Shown piece by piece: positions 16,534-25,238 of a DNA stretch of 64,000 nt. Origin of the DNA: Candidatus Moranbacteria bacterium UBA4824. Lineage in GTDB: Bacteria > Patescibacteriota > Minisyncoccia > Moranbacterales > UBA2206. Each line of letters starts with the position of its first letter. Within the stretch, counting starts at the first letter, position 1. The stretch spans positions 1 to 64,000 of the forward strand of contig DHFM01000046.1 of assembly GCA_002400405.1 (NCBI GenBank), in the 5' to 3' direction. Position numbers and translations under genes: made by a program. The notes beneath the pieces were generated by a model. It ran no database searches. It was given only the letters and a program-made list of their open reading frames with translations, and had not been told where the DNA came from.

Positions 16534-17802
16534 ATGATTTCATCTATTCTAGAACAACAAATAAAAAACTTTTCACAACTTTCTAATGAAGAATGTGCTT
16601 TGATAATTAAAAATAATTTATTAGAAGCGTTAGAAAGTGATTTATATATCGACTGGGAAATCGTTGCTAAATTTATTATGACTCCCTATGCTGATAGAGA
16701 AGCACTTTGCAAAATTTTAAATTCCTCTATTAGAAAAAACATTCAACTAATCGGTAATTTTACCATAAGCGACTGGATTAGAAAATATCAAGATCAGTAT
16801 TTAGGAAAAGAGAGAAATCCAAATACATTTTTTGAATATGTTAATAATAATCCTGAGGTTAAAAAATTATCAAAAAAAGATCAATTAAAACTTGCTAGAA
16901 TTCTAAGGATCTATGATTATCTTTTAGTTATTCCTATTGCTGACCTTGATGGTCCAGTATCAAATATTTTAAGATTTTCAATGCAATCAGAATCTACGCC
17001 TGAAGAAAAATTAGCACAGAGTAAATCTGAAAACCTAGACCAATTTATTCCGCAAAAAATAACTCTTGAAAAACTATCAATTTCTGAAGCGCTGAAAAAA
17101 TTCCCTGAAATCGGCGAACAACTTATCACCTCAACACATATCAAACTCAAAAGTTTTCCAGAGCCTGTTCGACCATCAATCAATAATTGGCTTTCTGACT
17201 ACACTTTCAATCTAGGTTTTGAATCACATAGCGCCATGGATCGCGGGACATATTTGTTCCGCAATGAAAATGCCAAAGTTTTGAACTCAACTGACCGCGA
17301 AAAAATTTCCTATATTTTAAAAGCCTACGATGAAAATTCGTTGGTAGATGTGAATGTCAACACTAAACAAGTTGTTTTTCCAAAACGCGAGCAAGCTAAA
17401 ATAATTTCCAATTTCTCCGCCAAAGGCGGATCCGCCTCGGGCGGACAATATCCAATATCCAATAAAATTTCTAATAATGAAATTTCCAATATCAAAACTC
17501 CTACAAAAAGTCAATTCCAAGAAATATATAATGCAAAAAAACAAACAGAACAACCAAAAGATATCTTCAAAGAAGAAAGAATTGCCACAGAAAACAGAAA
17601 TGCAGGCAATATAAATTTCAGCTCTCCACAAAGAATGCCCTATGAAAAACAAACCATCCAGCCAATTCAACCCCAAAAACCAGCCCCAGCCCCCCAACCA
17701 ATGCGAATTTCCTCGCAAAACCTCCGAAATAATAGTGATAAACCCCGAACCAATCCTAATGTGCCAACAGGAAACATAGTTAATTTAAAAGACAAACAAT
17801 AA
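16534..17802 (+). CDS. Cytoplasmic protein of the T4SS-like operon, unknown
   Basis: I do not recognise this family. The 422 residues lack signal peptide and TM segments. Residues 1-135 are helical and repeat-like (SIRKNIQLIGNFTISDWIRK), a second helical part ends near 285, and the tail from about 330 is rich in Gln, Pro and Asn and probably disordered. Near residues 295-304 the stretch SAKGGSASGG is encoded by a G+C-rich palindrome at 17416-17445, unlike its surroundings. It starts 5 bases after the VirB6-like gene, so the two are probably translated together. Confidence 0.7.
   Translation: MISSILEQQIKNFSQLSNEECALIIKNNLLEALESDLYIDWEIVAKFIMTPYADREALCKILNSSIRKNIQLIGNFTISDWIRKYQDQYLGKERNPNTFFEYVNNNPEVKKLSKKDQLKLARILRIYDYLLVIPIADLDGPVSNILRFSMQSESTPEEKLAQSKSENLDQFIPQKITLEKLSISEALKKFPEIGEQLITSTHIKLKSFPEPVRPSINNWLSDYTFNLGFESHSAMDRGTYLFRNENAKVLNSTDREKISYILKAYDENSLVDVNVNTKQVVFPKREQAKIISNFSAKGGSASGGQYPISNKISNNEISNIKTPTKSQFQEIYNAKKQTEQPKDIFKEERIATENRNAGNINFSSPQRMPYEKQTIQPIQPQKPAPAPQPMRISSQNLRNNSDKPRTNPNVPTGNIVNLKDKQ
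17416..17445. repeat. In-frame palindrome TCCGCC/GGCGGA
   Basis: TCCGCC-AAA-GGCGGA is followed by TCCGCC-TCG-GGCGGA, two hairpins back to back inside the 16534-17802 reading frame. They are embedded in A+T-rich DNA. Confidence 0.8.
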
Positions 17803-17900
17803 TCAGAACCACTGATTATCACATGAGCTCACTTGATTTCACTGAACAGAAATTTCATTCATGTGTAATCAGTATAATCAGTGCTAATCAGTGGTTCAGA
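17801..17900. repeat. Repeat D, copy 1
   Basis: Terminal stems TCAGAACCACTGATTA / TAATCAGTGGTTCAGA (one mismatch) enclose inner ACATGA/TCATGT. Together with the bases up to the next ATG it matches the copy at 18307-18406 over about 108 bp with two differences. It runs from the stop codon of one gene to 5 bases before the next start. Confidence 0.92.
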
Positions 17901-17905
17901 CATTT

Positions 17906-18304
17906 ATGCTATTTAATGTGCCACAATTCATCGACATCGAAGACAAGATTGTCGGTCCGCTCACAGCCAAACAACTTGGCTGGCTTGGAATTGCTGGTGT
18001 TTTACTCTTGATTTTTTGGAGCACTCTGGTTTTTTCAACTTTTGTCCCTGTCGCTCTCATCACCTTGGCAATTTTTGGCGCCTTGGCCTTCTACCGACCC
18101 TACAACCAACCCCTTTTAAATTTTCTAATGTCTGGTGTTAATTTTTTTATGAAGCCCAAGGTCTATGTTTGGAAACGATTTTATGATAATATAAAAACAG
18201 TCAACCGAACACCACAAAAACCTAAAGAAGAAATTATCGTTAAGAGAAAAGTTTTAGATAATGAAAAAATTAGAGAATTGACGGAAAGACTAAATAGAAA
18301 ATAA
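17906..18304 (+). CDS. prgI: PrgI family protein
   Basis: PrgI-type proteins are small inner-membrane parts of Gram-positive-style and CPR conjugation/type IV secretion systems, always next to VirB4. The start at 17906 opens MLFNVPQFIDIEDKIVGPLT, the family's N-terminal signature. A GTG five codons earlier lies inside the repeat. Of 132 residues, two adjacent TM helices cover about 25-65. The remainder is a basic cytoplasmic tail. No Shine-Dalgarno is visible, since repeat D ends 5 bases before the ATG. Confidence 0.88.
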   Translation: MLFNVPQFIDIEDKIVGPLTAKQLGWLGIAGVLLLIFWSTLVFSTFVPVALITLAIFGALAFYRPYNQPLLNFLMSGVNFFMKPKVYVWKRFYDNIKTVNRTPQKPKEEIIVKRKVLDNEKIRELTERLNRK

Positions 18305-18306
18305 AT

Positions 18307-18406
18307 AATCAGAACCACTGATTATCACATGAGCTCACTTGATTTCACTGAACGGAAATTTCGTTCATGTGTAATCAGTATAATCAGTGCTAATCAGTGG
18401 TTCAGA
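18307..18406. repeat. Repeat D, copy 2
   Basis: Same wording, orientation and spacing to the following ATG as copy 1, with two substitutions. It begins just after the prgI stop codon, so prgI is bracketed by direct copies. A partial third copy is at 60359-60404. Confidence 0.92.
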
Positions 18407-18411
18407 CATTT

Positions 18412-19098
18412 ATGGAAATATTACACTCAAAAAAACTCTCCACCGAACCATCATCTTCGCCAACGCAGAAGTATTTGGATGTGGCGGAGGTTAAAGATGA
18501 TACGATTATCTTGAAATCAGGCGCGCTTCGCTCTGTTTTAGCTGTGTCAGCCATCAATTTTGATTTGAAATCCACCGATGAACAAACAGCCATCATCAAC
18601 CAATACCAAAATTTTCTCAATTCTGTGGATTTTCCCATTCAAATACTTGTGAGCTCGCGAAAACTGGATATGCGAACTTATTTCGACTATATAACCAGCA
18701 AAGAAAAAACCCAACACAGTGAATTGCTTCGGATGCAGTTGGCAGAATACAAAAATTTCATTGAACAACTCGTGAGTGGTTCCAATATTATGGAAAAAAA
18801 TTTCTATATTATCGTGCCTTTTTCTCCGATTGAGAATAAGGATAAAGGATTTTTTTCTAATATCGGGAGTCTAATGAATCCGCAAAAAAATATTATTGAA
18901 AAAAACACCAATTTTGAAACTTACAAAAACCAGCTTTTTCAAAGAGTTGACCATATCATCGCCGCTCTTTCCGGCATTGGACTACGCATCGCCCCGCTCA
19001 AAACCGAAGAACTGATTGAACTATTATTCAATTCATATAACCCGGAAATTTTCAACGCATCAGAATTGAAGGATGTGGAGAAATTAGAATTACAATAA
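18412..19098 (+). CDS. VirB4/TraC N-terminal half as a separate protein
   Basis: The 228 residues correspond to the non-ATPase N-terminal domain of VirB4/TraC-type proteins (ILKSGALRSVLAVSAINFDL, then LNSVDFPIQILVSSRKLDMR). The following gene supplies the rest, and the sum (about 830 residues) equals a normal VirB4. There is no Walker motif or TM. The start at 18412 follows repeat D by 5 bases. The gene ends 3 bases before a copy of element C. It could be a genuine two-subunit arrangement or an older fission at the repeat. Confidence 0.78.
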   Translation: MEILHSKKLSTEPSSSPTQKYLDVAEVKDDTIILKSGALRSVLAVSAINFDLKSTDEQTAIINQYQNFLNSVDFPIQILVSSRKLDMRTYFDYITSKEKTQHSELLRMQLAEYKNFIEQLVSGSNIMEKNFYIIVPFSPIENKDKGFFSNIGSLMNPQKNIIEKNTNFETYKNQLFQRVDHIIAALSGIGLRIAPLKTEELIELLFNSYNPEIFNASELKDVEKLELQ

Positions 19099-19101
19099 AA
19101 T

Positions 19102-19165
19102 TTACGAAAATACGAATCTAGCGAAAGTACGAATTCGTAATTTAGTTTAATTCGTATTTTCGTAA
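19102..19165. repeat. Element C, copy 2, 64 bp
   Basis: Differs from 4780-4843 at one base in 64; terminal 16-bp inverted repeats are intact. It lies exactly between the two VirB4-like genes. Confidence 0.93.
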
Positions 19166-19189
19166 ATAATAAAACACAAAAAAACATCC

Positions 19190-21007
19190 ATGTTTAATTT
19201 TCTTAAAAAAAACCCAACCACCCAAGCCAAGACCAATGAAATTCTTGAGGGTGAAAAATACTATCAAGAAGGTGTTTCGCGACTCAATGATCTTTTGGCT
19301 CCCTCTGCGATAAAAATAATGCCGAAATTTATCCGTGTGGGAGAAACACTGGCGCAAACTATTTTTGTGGTGGCTTATCCGAGATTTCTCAATAGCAATT
19401 GGTTCTCTCCGATTATAAACATTGATTTACCAATTGACATTTCGATGTTTATCCACCCAATTGAAACTTACGACATCTTGAAAGATCTCAAAAAAAATGC
19501 CACCAGAGTTGAATCACAAATTCATATCGAACAAGAAAAAGGTATGATTCGCGATCCCGCCCTTGAAACTGCCATCCAAGATATTGATGAACTGCGAAGC
19601 AACTTACAACAAGGCACCGAAAAATTCTTTCGTTTTGGACTCTATATCACTGCTTACGGCGAAAATGAAAAAGAACTTTCTGATATTACTCGCTCAATCG
19701 AAGCAATTCTAGAAGCCCAATTAGTCTATGTAAAACCAGCAATTTTCAAGTCTGAACAAGGCTTTAATTCAACTTTGCCGTTAGCTAACGACGAACTAGA
19801 CATAGGATCGAGCATGAACAGCGCTCCGCTTTCCACCACTTTTCCTTTTGTTTCTTCCACTCTATCTTCCAATGAAGGAATTCTTTATGGAATAAATCGT
19901 CACAACAACAGTTTGATTATTTTTGACCGCTTCAAAATGGAAAATGCCAATATGGTGGTTTTTGCCAAATCCGGTGCTGGAAAAAGTTATACTATAAAGC
20001 TGGAAGTTTTGCGCTCTTTGATGATGGGCACTGATGTGATTATTATCGACCCAGAAAATGAATATAAGCATCTTTGTGAAACAGTGGACGGAACCTTTGT
20101 TAAAATTTCTCTTAATTCCAACAATCACATCAACCCTTTTGACTTGCCTCACATCAAAGAAGATGAGGATCCGGAAGATGTACTGCGAAACAACATTGCC
20201 AATTTACTTGGATTGCTTCACATCATGCTGGGCAACATTACTCCTGAAGAAGATTCCATTTTAGGTCGAGCTATCAAAGAAACCTATGCTGTTCGTGATA
20301 TCTCCGCTGAAACTAATTTCAATTCTCTTAACAAAGAATCCTACCCAACAATGTCTGATCTCTATCAAATCTTGCGCAGTATGGATGGTGGAGAAAACTT
20401 GGCTATTCGCATGGAAAAATATACCGAGGGAATTTTTTCCGGCTTCTTGAATAATTCTACTAATGTGAGCGTTGACAATCCAATGATGGTTTTCAATATC
20501 CGCGATATGGAAGAGGAACTTCGACCGATTGCTATGTATATGGTAATGCAATTTATCTGGAATGAAATGAGAACTACGCTCAAGCGAAGATTAGTTTTGG
20601 CTGATGAAGCTTGGGTAATGATGAAATATGATGACGCCGCTTCTTTTCTTTTTGGAATTGCCAAACGATGTCGAAAATATTATACCGGGCTCACTACCGT
20701 CACTCAAGATGTGAATGACTTTTTGAGCTCTCGTTATGGCAAGGCCATTGTCACCAACTCCTCTATTCAATTACTTTTAAAACAATCTCCCGCAGCTGTG
20801 GATGTAATTAGCGAAACATTCTATCTCACCGACCAAGAAAAATTTCTTCTCTTGGAATCAAATGTGGGAGAAGGAATTTTTTTCGCCGGCACCAACCACG
20901 TTGCCATCAAAGTTGTAGCTTCCTATTCCGAAGATCAAATCATCACCACTGATCCAGCCCAGATGCTGGAAATTGAAAAAGCGAAGAAAGAATTTAGTGA
21001 AGAATAA
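19190..21007 (+). CDS. virB4: VirB4-like conjugation/secretion ATPase
   Basis: This is the motor ATPase of a type IV secretion-like system. Of 605 residues, the N-terminal 240 continue the VirB4 pre-ATPase region. The ATPase core has Walker A FAKSGAGKSYT near 257-267, the VIIIDPENEY strand near 286, Walker B RLVLADEAW near 466-474, and a conserved TVTQDVNDFL near 503. The 603-606 end is complete. The machine lacks a recognisable VirD4 coupling protein or relaxase in this window, so it may serve DNA uptake, surface or protein export rather than classical conjugation. Confidence 0.92.
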   Translation: MFNFLKKNPTTQAKTNEILEGEKYYQEGVSRLNDLLAPSAIKIMPKFIRVGETLAQTIFVVAYPRFLNSNWFSPIINIDLPIDISMFIHPIETYDILKDLKKNATRVESQIHIEQEKGMIRDPALETAIQDIDELRSNLQQGTEKFFRFGLYITAYGENEKELSDITRSIEAILEAQLVYVKPAIFKSEQGFNSTLPLANDELDIGSSMNSAPLSTTFPFVSSTLSSNEGILYGINRHNNSLIIFDRFKMENANMVVFAKSGAGKSYTIKLEVLRSLMMGTDVIIIDPENEYKHLCETVDGTFVKISLNSNNHINPFDLPHIKEDEDPEDVLRNNIANLLGLLHIMLGNITPEEDSILGRAIKETYAVRDISAETNFNSLNKESYPTMSDLYQILRSMDGGENLAIRMEKYTEGIFSGFLNNSTNVSVDNPMMVFNIRDMEEELRPIAMYMVMQFIWNEMRTTLKRRLVLADEAWVMMKYDDAASFLFGIAKRCRKYYTGLTTVTQDVNDFLSSRYGKAIVTNSSIQLLLKQSPAAVDVISETFYLTDQEKFLLLESNVGEGIFFAGTNHVAIKVVASYSEDQIITTDPAQMLEIEKAKKEFSEE

Positions 21008-21013
21008 TATTCT

Positions 21014-21505
21014 ATGTACGATACCCAAAAAAAACAAGAGTTAGAAAATAATCAGCAAGAAGCTCGTGAGCAAAAAGAAGCCCAGAAAAAAGAACAAGCC
21101 GAAAAAAATGCCTTGTCTTTTGAAAATTTAAAAAAACCGAAAAAAAAATCTCGCTTTTCTCAAATTAAAAAATCCGATCCGGTTTTTGCTGTTGCCTTTA
21201 TGGCCGCAGGACTAAAGGACTTGCTTGACCTTTTTCAAGCCACAGGAGTGGGGTATGCTATAGTGATTATTATGACTATTTTGATTTTTATCTTTATCGG
21301 ATTTATGATAATGATCGGGGTTTCTATGGGCGGAGGTGGGGGGATAAATATACTGCTGATGCTTTTTGGCGGAACCGCCGTGGAAATTCTCCCTGGGATA
21401 AGTTTTTTGCCAATGACTATGGGATTAGTAGCTATGATATATTTATCAGTTTTGAAAAAAAGAAAAAAGAATGCTCAAAAAATTCAAGAACAAAACTACG
21501 CCTAA
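21014..21505 (+). CDS. Small membrane protein of the T4SS-like operon
   Basis: Unrecognised. Of 163 residues, about 1-58 are charged, Gln/Glu/Lys-rich and probably coiled-coil (QKKQELENNQQEAREQKEAQ). Three hydrophobic segments follow, near 75-92, 95-115 (with SMGGGGGIN) and 120-145, and a basic tail. It starts 6 bases after virB4 and is very likely co-translated. The arrangement suggests a cytoplasmic coiled coil anchored at the membrane next to the VirB4 motor. Confidence 0.7.
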   Translation: MYDTQKKQELENNQQEAREQKEAQKKEQAEKNALSFENLKKPKKKSRFSQIKKSDPVFAVAFMAAGLKDLLDLFQATGVGYAIVIIMTILIFIFIGFMIMIGVSMGGGGGINILLMLFGGTAVEILPGISFLPMTMGLVAMIYLSVLKKRKKNAQKIQEQNYA

Positions 21506-21510
21506 ATAGT

Positions 21511-21653
21511 GGACTTACACATTTTCCTGAAAATCTATTTACATAGCCAGTGCAATGCTAGGATTACAACTAAGTAACCTCTGTCTTTAATCTTAGTTTT
21601 ATCTTTTGGTAATTTCAGCGAATAATAGATTTGAAGGAAGATGCGTAAGTCCT
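21511..21653. repeat. TIR element E, copy 1
   Basis: GGACTTACACATTTTC at the left and GATGCGTAAGTCC at the right are complementary except for two bases. The element fills the whole gap between two genes. A second element with the same ends but a different core is at 58823-58974. Confidence 0.7.
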
Positions 21654-21666
21654 ATAACAATAAATA

Positions 21667-22335
21667 ATGCGCTATTATCACAAAAGAAAATTGTCCACTC
21701 GCTTAGTCGAGAATAAAGAAACTGCCATTACTTTCTTGGTGATTGTTTTTTGCCTGTTTTTGTCTATTTTTTTCCCTGCACAAAACTCTATTCAACTTAT
21801 TACTAAAAACATTTTCTTTCTAATTATCGTTCCAATTCTTTATTATAAGCTAATCCTCAAAAAAAATATTTCTGATTTCGGTCTAACTTTGGGCGACAAA
21901 AAATCCGGAATTTTTTGGGGAGTATCGATGTTTTTAGTCACCATTTTGACTTTTTTTCTACTCTATTCCTATACGGATTTCAAAAAAAATTATCTACTTT
22001 CATCTTATGTCGTCCATAATTTCTGGATTTTTTTGCTTTATGAGCTTATTGTCGCCAATTTATTTGTTTTTATTCAAGAATTTTTTTGGCGAGGATTTAT
22101 TTTGCTTTATTTTTCCAAAAAAATCAACTCTCTTGCAATTTTTTTGCAATTTATTATTTTCATATTAATTGCAATTCCAATAGAGAATTCCTTTTGGCAG
22201 ATGGCGCCGACTCTCGTAATTTCTCTATTTTCTGGTATAATAGTTTATAAGAGTCGCTCTATTTTCTATTCTTGGCTCTCAGCTCTGTTTTCACTGATAA
22301 TTTTAGACAGTTTTATAATTTATCATCTAAAATGA
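21667..22335 (+). CDS. CPBP-like membrane protein with degenerate protease motif
   Basis: A polytopic protein of 222 residues with about six TM helices. The sequence QEFFWRGFIL (about 137-146) resembles the EExxxRG motif of CPBP/Abi intramembrane proteases, but the first Glu is Gln. The second motif (FxxxH) lacks its His in FIIFILIAI. It is therefore probably a non-catalytic member or a diverged relative. Its stop codon overlaps the next start (ATGA at 22332-22335), so it is translationally coupled to the large secreted protein downstream and may help that protein's membrane handling. Confidence 0.7.
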   Translation: MRYYHKRKLSTRLVENKETAITFLVIVFCLFLSIFFPAQNSIQLITKNIFFLIIVPILYYKLILKKNISDFGLTLGDKKSGIFWGVSMFLVTILTFFLLYSYTDFKKNYLLSSYVVHNFWIFLLYELIVANLFVFIQEFFWRGFILLYFSKKINSLAIFLQFIIFILIAIPIENSFWQMAPTLVISLFSGIIVYKSRSIFYSWLSALFSLIILDSFIIYHLK

Positions 22336-25100
22336 AAAATCAAAAGTTCAAAAAAAATCAATTTTTCTTCAATATTATACTTGTTGCTGTTTTCTTTTTT
22401 TCTCAAACTGGAATAGTTCAAGCAATTTCCGTTGACAATGTTATGGGAGTTAAATCTCCTCCTAATTTTTTGGATTCTATACTGGATGGTTATGGGATAG
22501 ATAAAAATAAAGTCAAACAACAAGCTCAAATTCTTAATTATGAAGATCAAAAAAAAGCTGCGCCCCAAGTTTCACTTTTCTTTGTTCCTGCTAATCCGGA
22601 TGAGGGAGAAAAAATAACCGTAACCGCTTCGCCAACATATTTCATGAATGATCCCAAAGATCTATATTACACTTGGTTTTTAAAAAGCAAAGATTGCACT
22701 GACAAAAAATCAGATGATGAAAAATATTCCTATAATTCAAATTGCGACCTAAATAACGATGGGGAAGTTGATATAAAAGATTATAAAATAAAAGCCACAA
22801 GAATCATTGTTAATGGAGGCTTTATTATAAGTTCCGATGATATCTATAAATCATCCTCTGATAACGACGGCTATACGGCTTCTTCTGGTGGTAATGATCA
22901 AAAAGAAAAAATTCCTCATTGTTATATTCGCAATATAACCTCAGGCAAGGAATATGAGATTGATTGTACCAACGAAGAAGATAGTCATTTGTTTCCTCGT
23001 GCTGAATTTGAAAATTTTGTTGATTATAAGGGAAACGAAATAGATCTAGATAAACCAACCGGTGATGGAGATTTTGGCAGAGATGAAGAAAAATTTTGGC
23101 ATACTGATCCTAACAGCAATGATACGGCCAATCTGGGTCATCCTGACGAAGCTAATGTAACCGGTTTAGGAGTTACTAGTTTTACTTGGAGTTACCAAAA
23201 AGGCGACAAAGTTGGAGTAGCGGTAGAGGGAGTTTCCACTGAACCACCACCAACAGATGATTCTTCTTATAAAACCACCTGGGCAATGAATGAGGTAGTA
23301 GGTGATTTTGATGCTGATTTTACTAATGATGATTATCCACAAACAACTGATGAAATTATCTCTACCACAATTGATCCATCTGAACCTACGCAAACGATTT
23401 ATTTAACCAAAACAACTCTCCGAGAAATTGATGGCGAGGTTATTGATGGCATAGGCAATATCAAAATTACTGAAACAATGCACAATGTCGTGAGAGTCAC
23501 TGCTACTCAAGTTTTGGTAAGTGACACTAATGTAGCTGAAACTGAAGAAACTCCCAATCCAATTATCACTTATTCTACGGCTTCCTTTTCCTCTGACGAT
23601 TTTGAACTTGATGATGGCAAAATAGAAAAACCATCCGATCTTGATGAATTTTTATACGACTCATTGGTTTCTCCCCAAGAAAACAGTGCTGGAAGCAACA
23701 AGCTTGATATTAACCTTTCTTTTTATCCTAACAACCCCATGAATGATCCGGCTGGAATTTCTGGAGATGGGGACATACTTACCATCCATTCTTCCATTTC
23801 CAATGCTAAAGACACTAATTATCTACAATACGATTGGAAAGTTTTTGCTGGAGCGGATATTAGTTCTGATGTGTGGGGTGAACCCCTTCTAAAAAAAGAT
23901 CTATTAGAATCAACTCAATCAGTTGGCTTAGGAATTGATACTTTTAAATTCAAATTAGGCTTTTCTGATCCTGATACAGTCAAGTTTCTCAAGGTTGTTT
24001 TAACTGTCACGGAAAACACCGGAGAAGAGCATCCTCGTAAAAACACTCAGGATGTTATTATACCGATTAATTCCACTACGGAAAAAATTAAAGTGTCTAA
24101 TGTTTCAATGACAGACTTAACCGACCCCGCTGTTGATCCAAATAATTTATCTCGAGTAAAACTTACTCAAGGAGATGAAATTTGCAACTCTAATGATTTG
24201 GAAAAAGCTCTTTGCGCTGTGGCTAAAAATCAAATTATCGCAATTTCTGTTCCAAAAGATAATTTTGAAGACACTGCCGCTAATAATCCCGATTTTCTTT
24301 GGACAATTGACGGCAAACCCTTTTCCTATCCCTATTGTTTTTTTGAAGATTGTAAGGAGGAAAAGCAAACTTACGTGGCGTATTTCCCAATTCTCAAGGA
24401 AGTTGGTGAACAATATTCTATAAATTTAACCGCTACCAATGAAGATGGAGAGAAAATAAATTTAACCCGAAATTTCAAAGTAGTTGATCCGGAAATTACC
24501 ATTATTTCCGACGACACAAAAAATTGCGATCAAGTTATGCTAGGGGAGTATTTTGATGTCAATGGTCAATCATTTCCTGATTTAAGTCAACTTAATTTTT
24601 GGGCTTATACTAATTCCCCTATAAAATTGCGAGTTGCCCTGACCGGTTTTTCTGTTTTACCGGAAAATTTAAGTTGGCAAGTTGATAATAACTCTATAAA
24701 TTCATCCAATGCTGGTGTTTATAATTTTAATATTGATAATACTGGAATTCTAACTTTACCTCCCAAAGAAAAACAAGGGGAAAGCTATAATATCTCAGTT
24801 GGTACGCTTTATACGCAAAATAATTTAGCCAAAAAAGCCCTTAACGCTATTTGGGGAGTGACGTACAATCAATTTTATGAAAAAATCGTCTCTGATGATG
24901 CTATTATCACCATGCAAGACGCCCCAACCACCACTGCTAGTAAAAAATCAAAAAAAATATTCGCCACTATCTATTCATCCACTCCCGCCTATCTAGCTTT
25001 TCTTCTGCGAATAGTTCTCACAATTTCTCTGATTCTGTTTATAACTAAATTGATTTTTTCATTTTCTCCGGAGACTATTTCGAGAGAAGAAGACTACTAA
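22332..25100 (+). CDS. Large secreted, C-terminally anchored protein of the T4SS-like operon
   Basis: The start at 22332 overlaps the upstream stop as ATGA and opens a signal peptide (MKNQKFKKNQFFFNIILVAV..VQA); a longer frame from 22272 is less likely. The 922 residues include a Ca-binding loop of EF-hand/dockerin type (DLNNDGEVDIKDYKI, about 145-160). Long beta-rich, Asp/Thr-rich regions resemble Ig-like or PKD folds. One C-terminal TM (about 890-915) precedes a short cytoplasmic tail. It is probably a surface-exposed stalk or adhesin-like part of the apparatus. No enzyme motif was found. Confidence 0.75.
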   Translation: MKNQKFKKNQFFFNIILVAVFFFSQTGIVQAISVDNVMGVKSPPNFLDSILDGYGIDKNKVKQQAQILNYEDQKKAAPQVSLFFVPANPDEGEKITVTASPTYFMNDPKDLYYTWFLKSKDCTDKKSDDEKYSYNSNCDLNNDGEVDIKDYKIKATRIIVNGGFIISSDDIYKSSSDNDGYTASSGGNDQKEKIPHCYIRNITSGKEYEIDCTNEEDSHLFPRAEFENFVDYKGNEIDLDKPTGDGDFGRDEEKFWHTDPNSNDTANLGHPDEANVTGLGVTSFTWSYQKGDKVGVAVEGVSTEPPPTDDSSYKTTWAMNEVVGDFDADFTNDDYPQTTDEIISTTIDPSEPTQTIYLTKTTLREIDGEVIDGIGNIKITETMHNVVRVTATQVLVSDTNVAETEETPNPIITYSTASFSSDDFELDDGKIEKPSDLDEFLYDSLVSPQENSAGSNKLDINLSFYPNNPMNDPAGISGDGDILTIHSSISNAKDTNYLQYDWKVFAGADISSDVWGEPLLKKDLLESTQSVGLGIDTFKFKLGFSDPDTVKFLKVVLTVTENTGEEHPRKNTQDVIIPINSTTEKIKVSNVSMTDLTDPAVDPNNLSRVKLTQGDEICNSNDLEKALCAVAKNQIIAISVPKDNFEDTAANNPDFLWTIDGKPFSYPYCFFEDCKEEKQTYVAYFPILKEVGEQYSINLTATNEDGEKINLTRNFKVVDPEITIISDDTKNCDQVMLGEYFDVNGQSFPDLSQLNFWAYTNSPIKLRVALTGFSVLPENLSWQVDNNSINSSNAGVYNFNIDNTGILTLPPKEKQGESYNISVGTLYTQNNLAKKALNAIWGVTYNQFYEKIVSDDAIITMQDAPTTTASKKSKKIFATIYSSTPAYLAFLLRIVLTISLILFITKLIFSFSPETISREEDY

Positions 25101-25236
25101 AAAATTTCCAAGTTTCAAGTTTCAATTTTCAATGAATTTTCAATATAAAAATTTTCAAAATTAAAGATATTGTAAATTGAAAATTAATCATTCACTGAAA
25201 ATTGAGAATTGTAAATTGAAAATTAAAATAAAATTC
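25101..25236. repeat. Repeat H, copy 3 (inverted repeat)
   Basis: AAGTTTCAAGTTTCAATTTT at the left and AAAATTGAGAATTGTAAATTG at the right are largely complementary. The element fills the gap between two operon genes. Confidence 0.7.
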
Positions 25237-25238
25237 CC

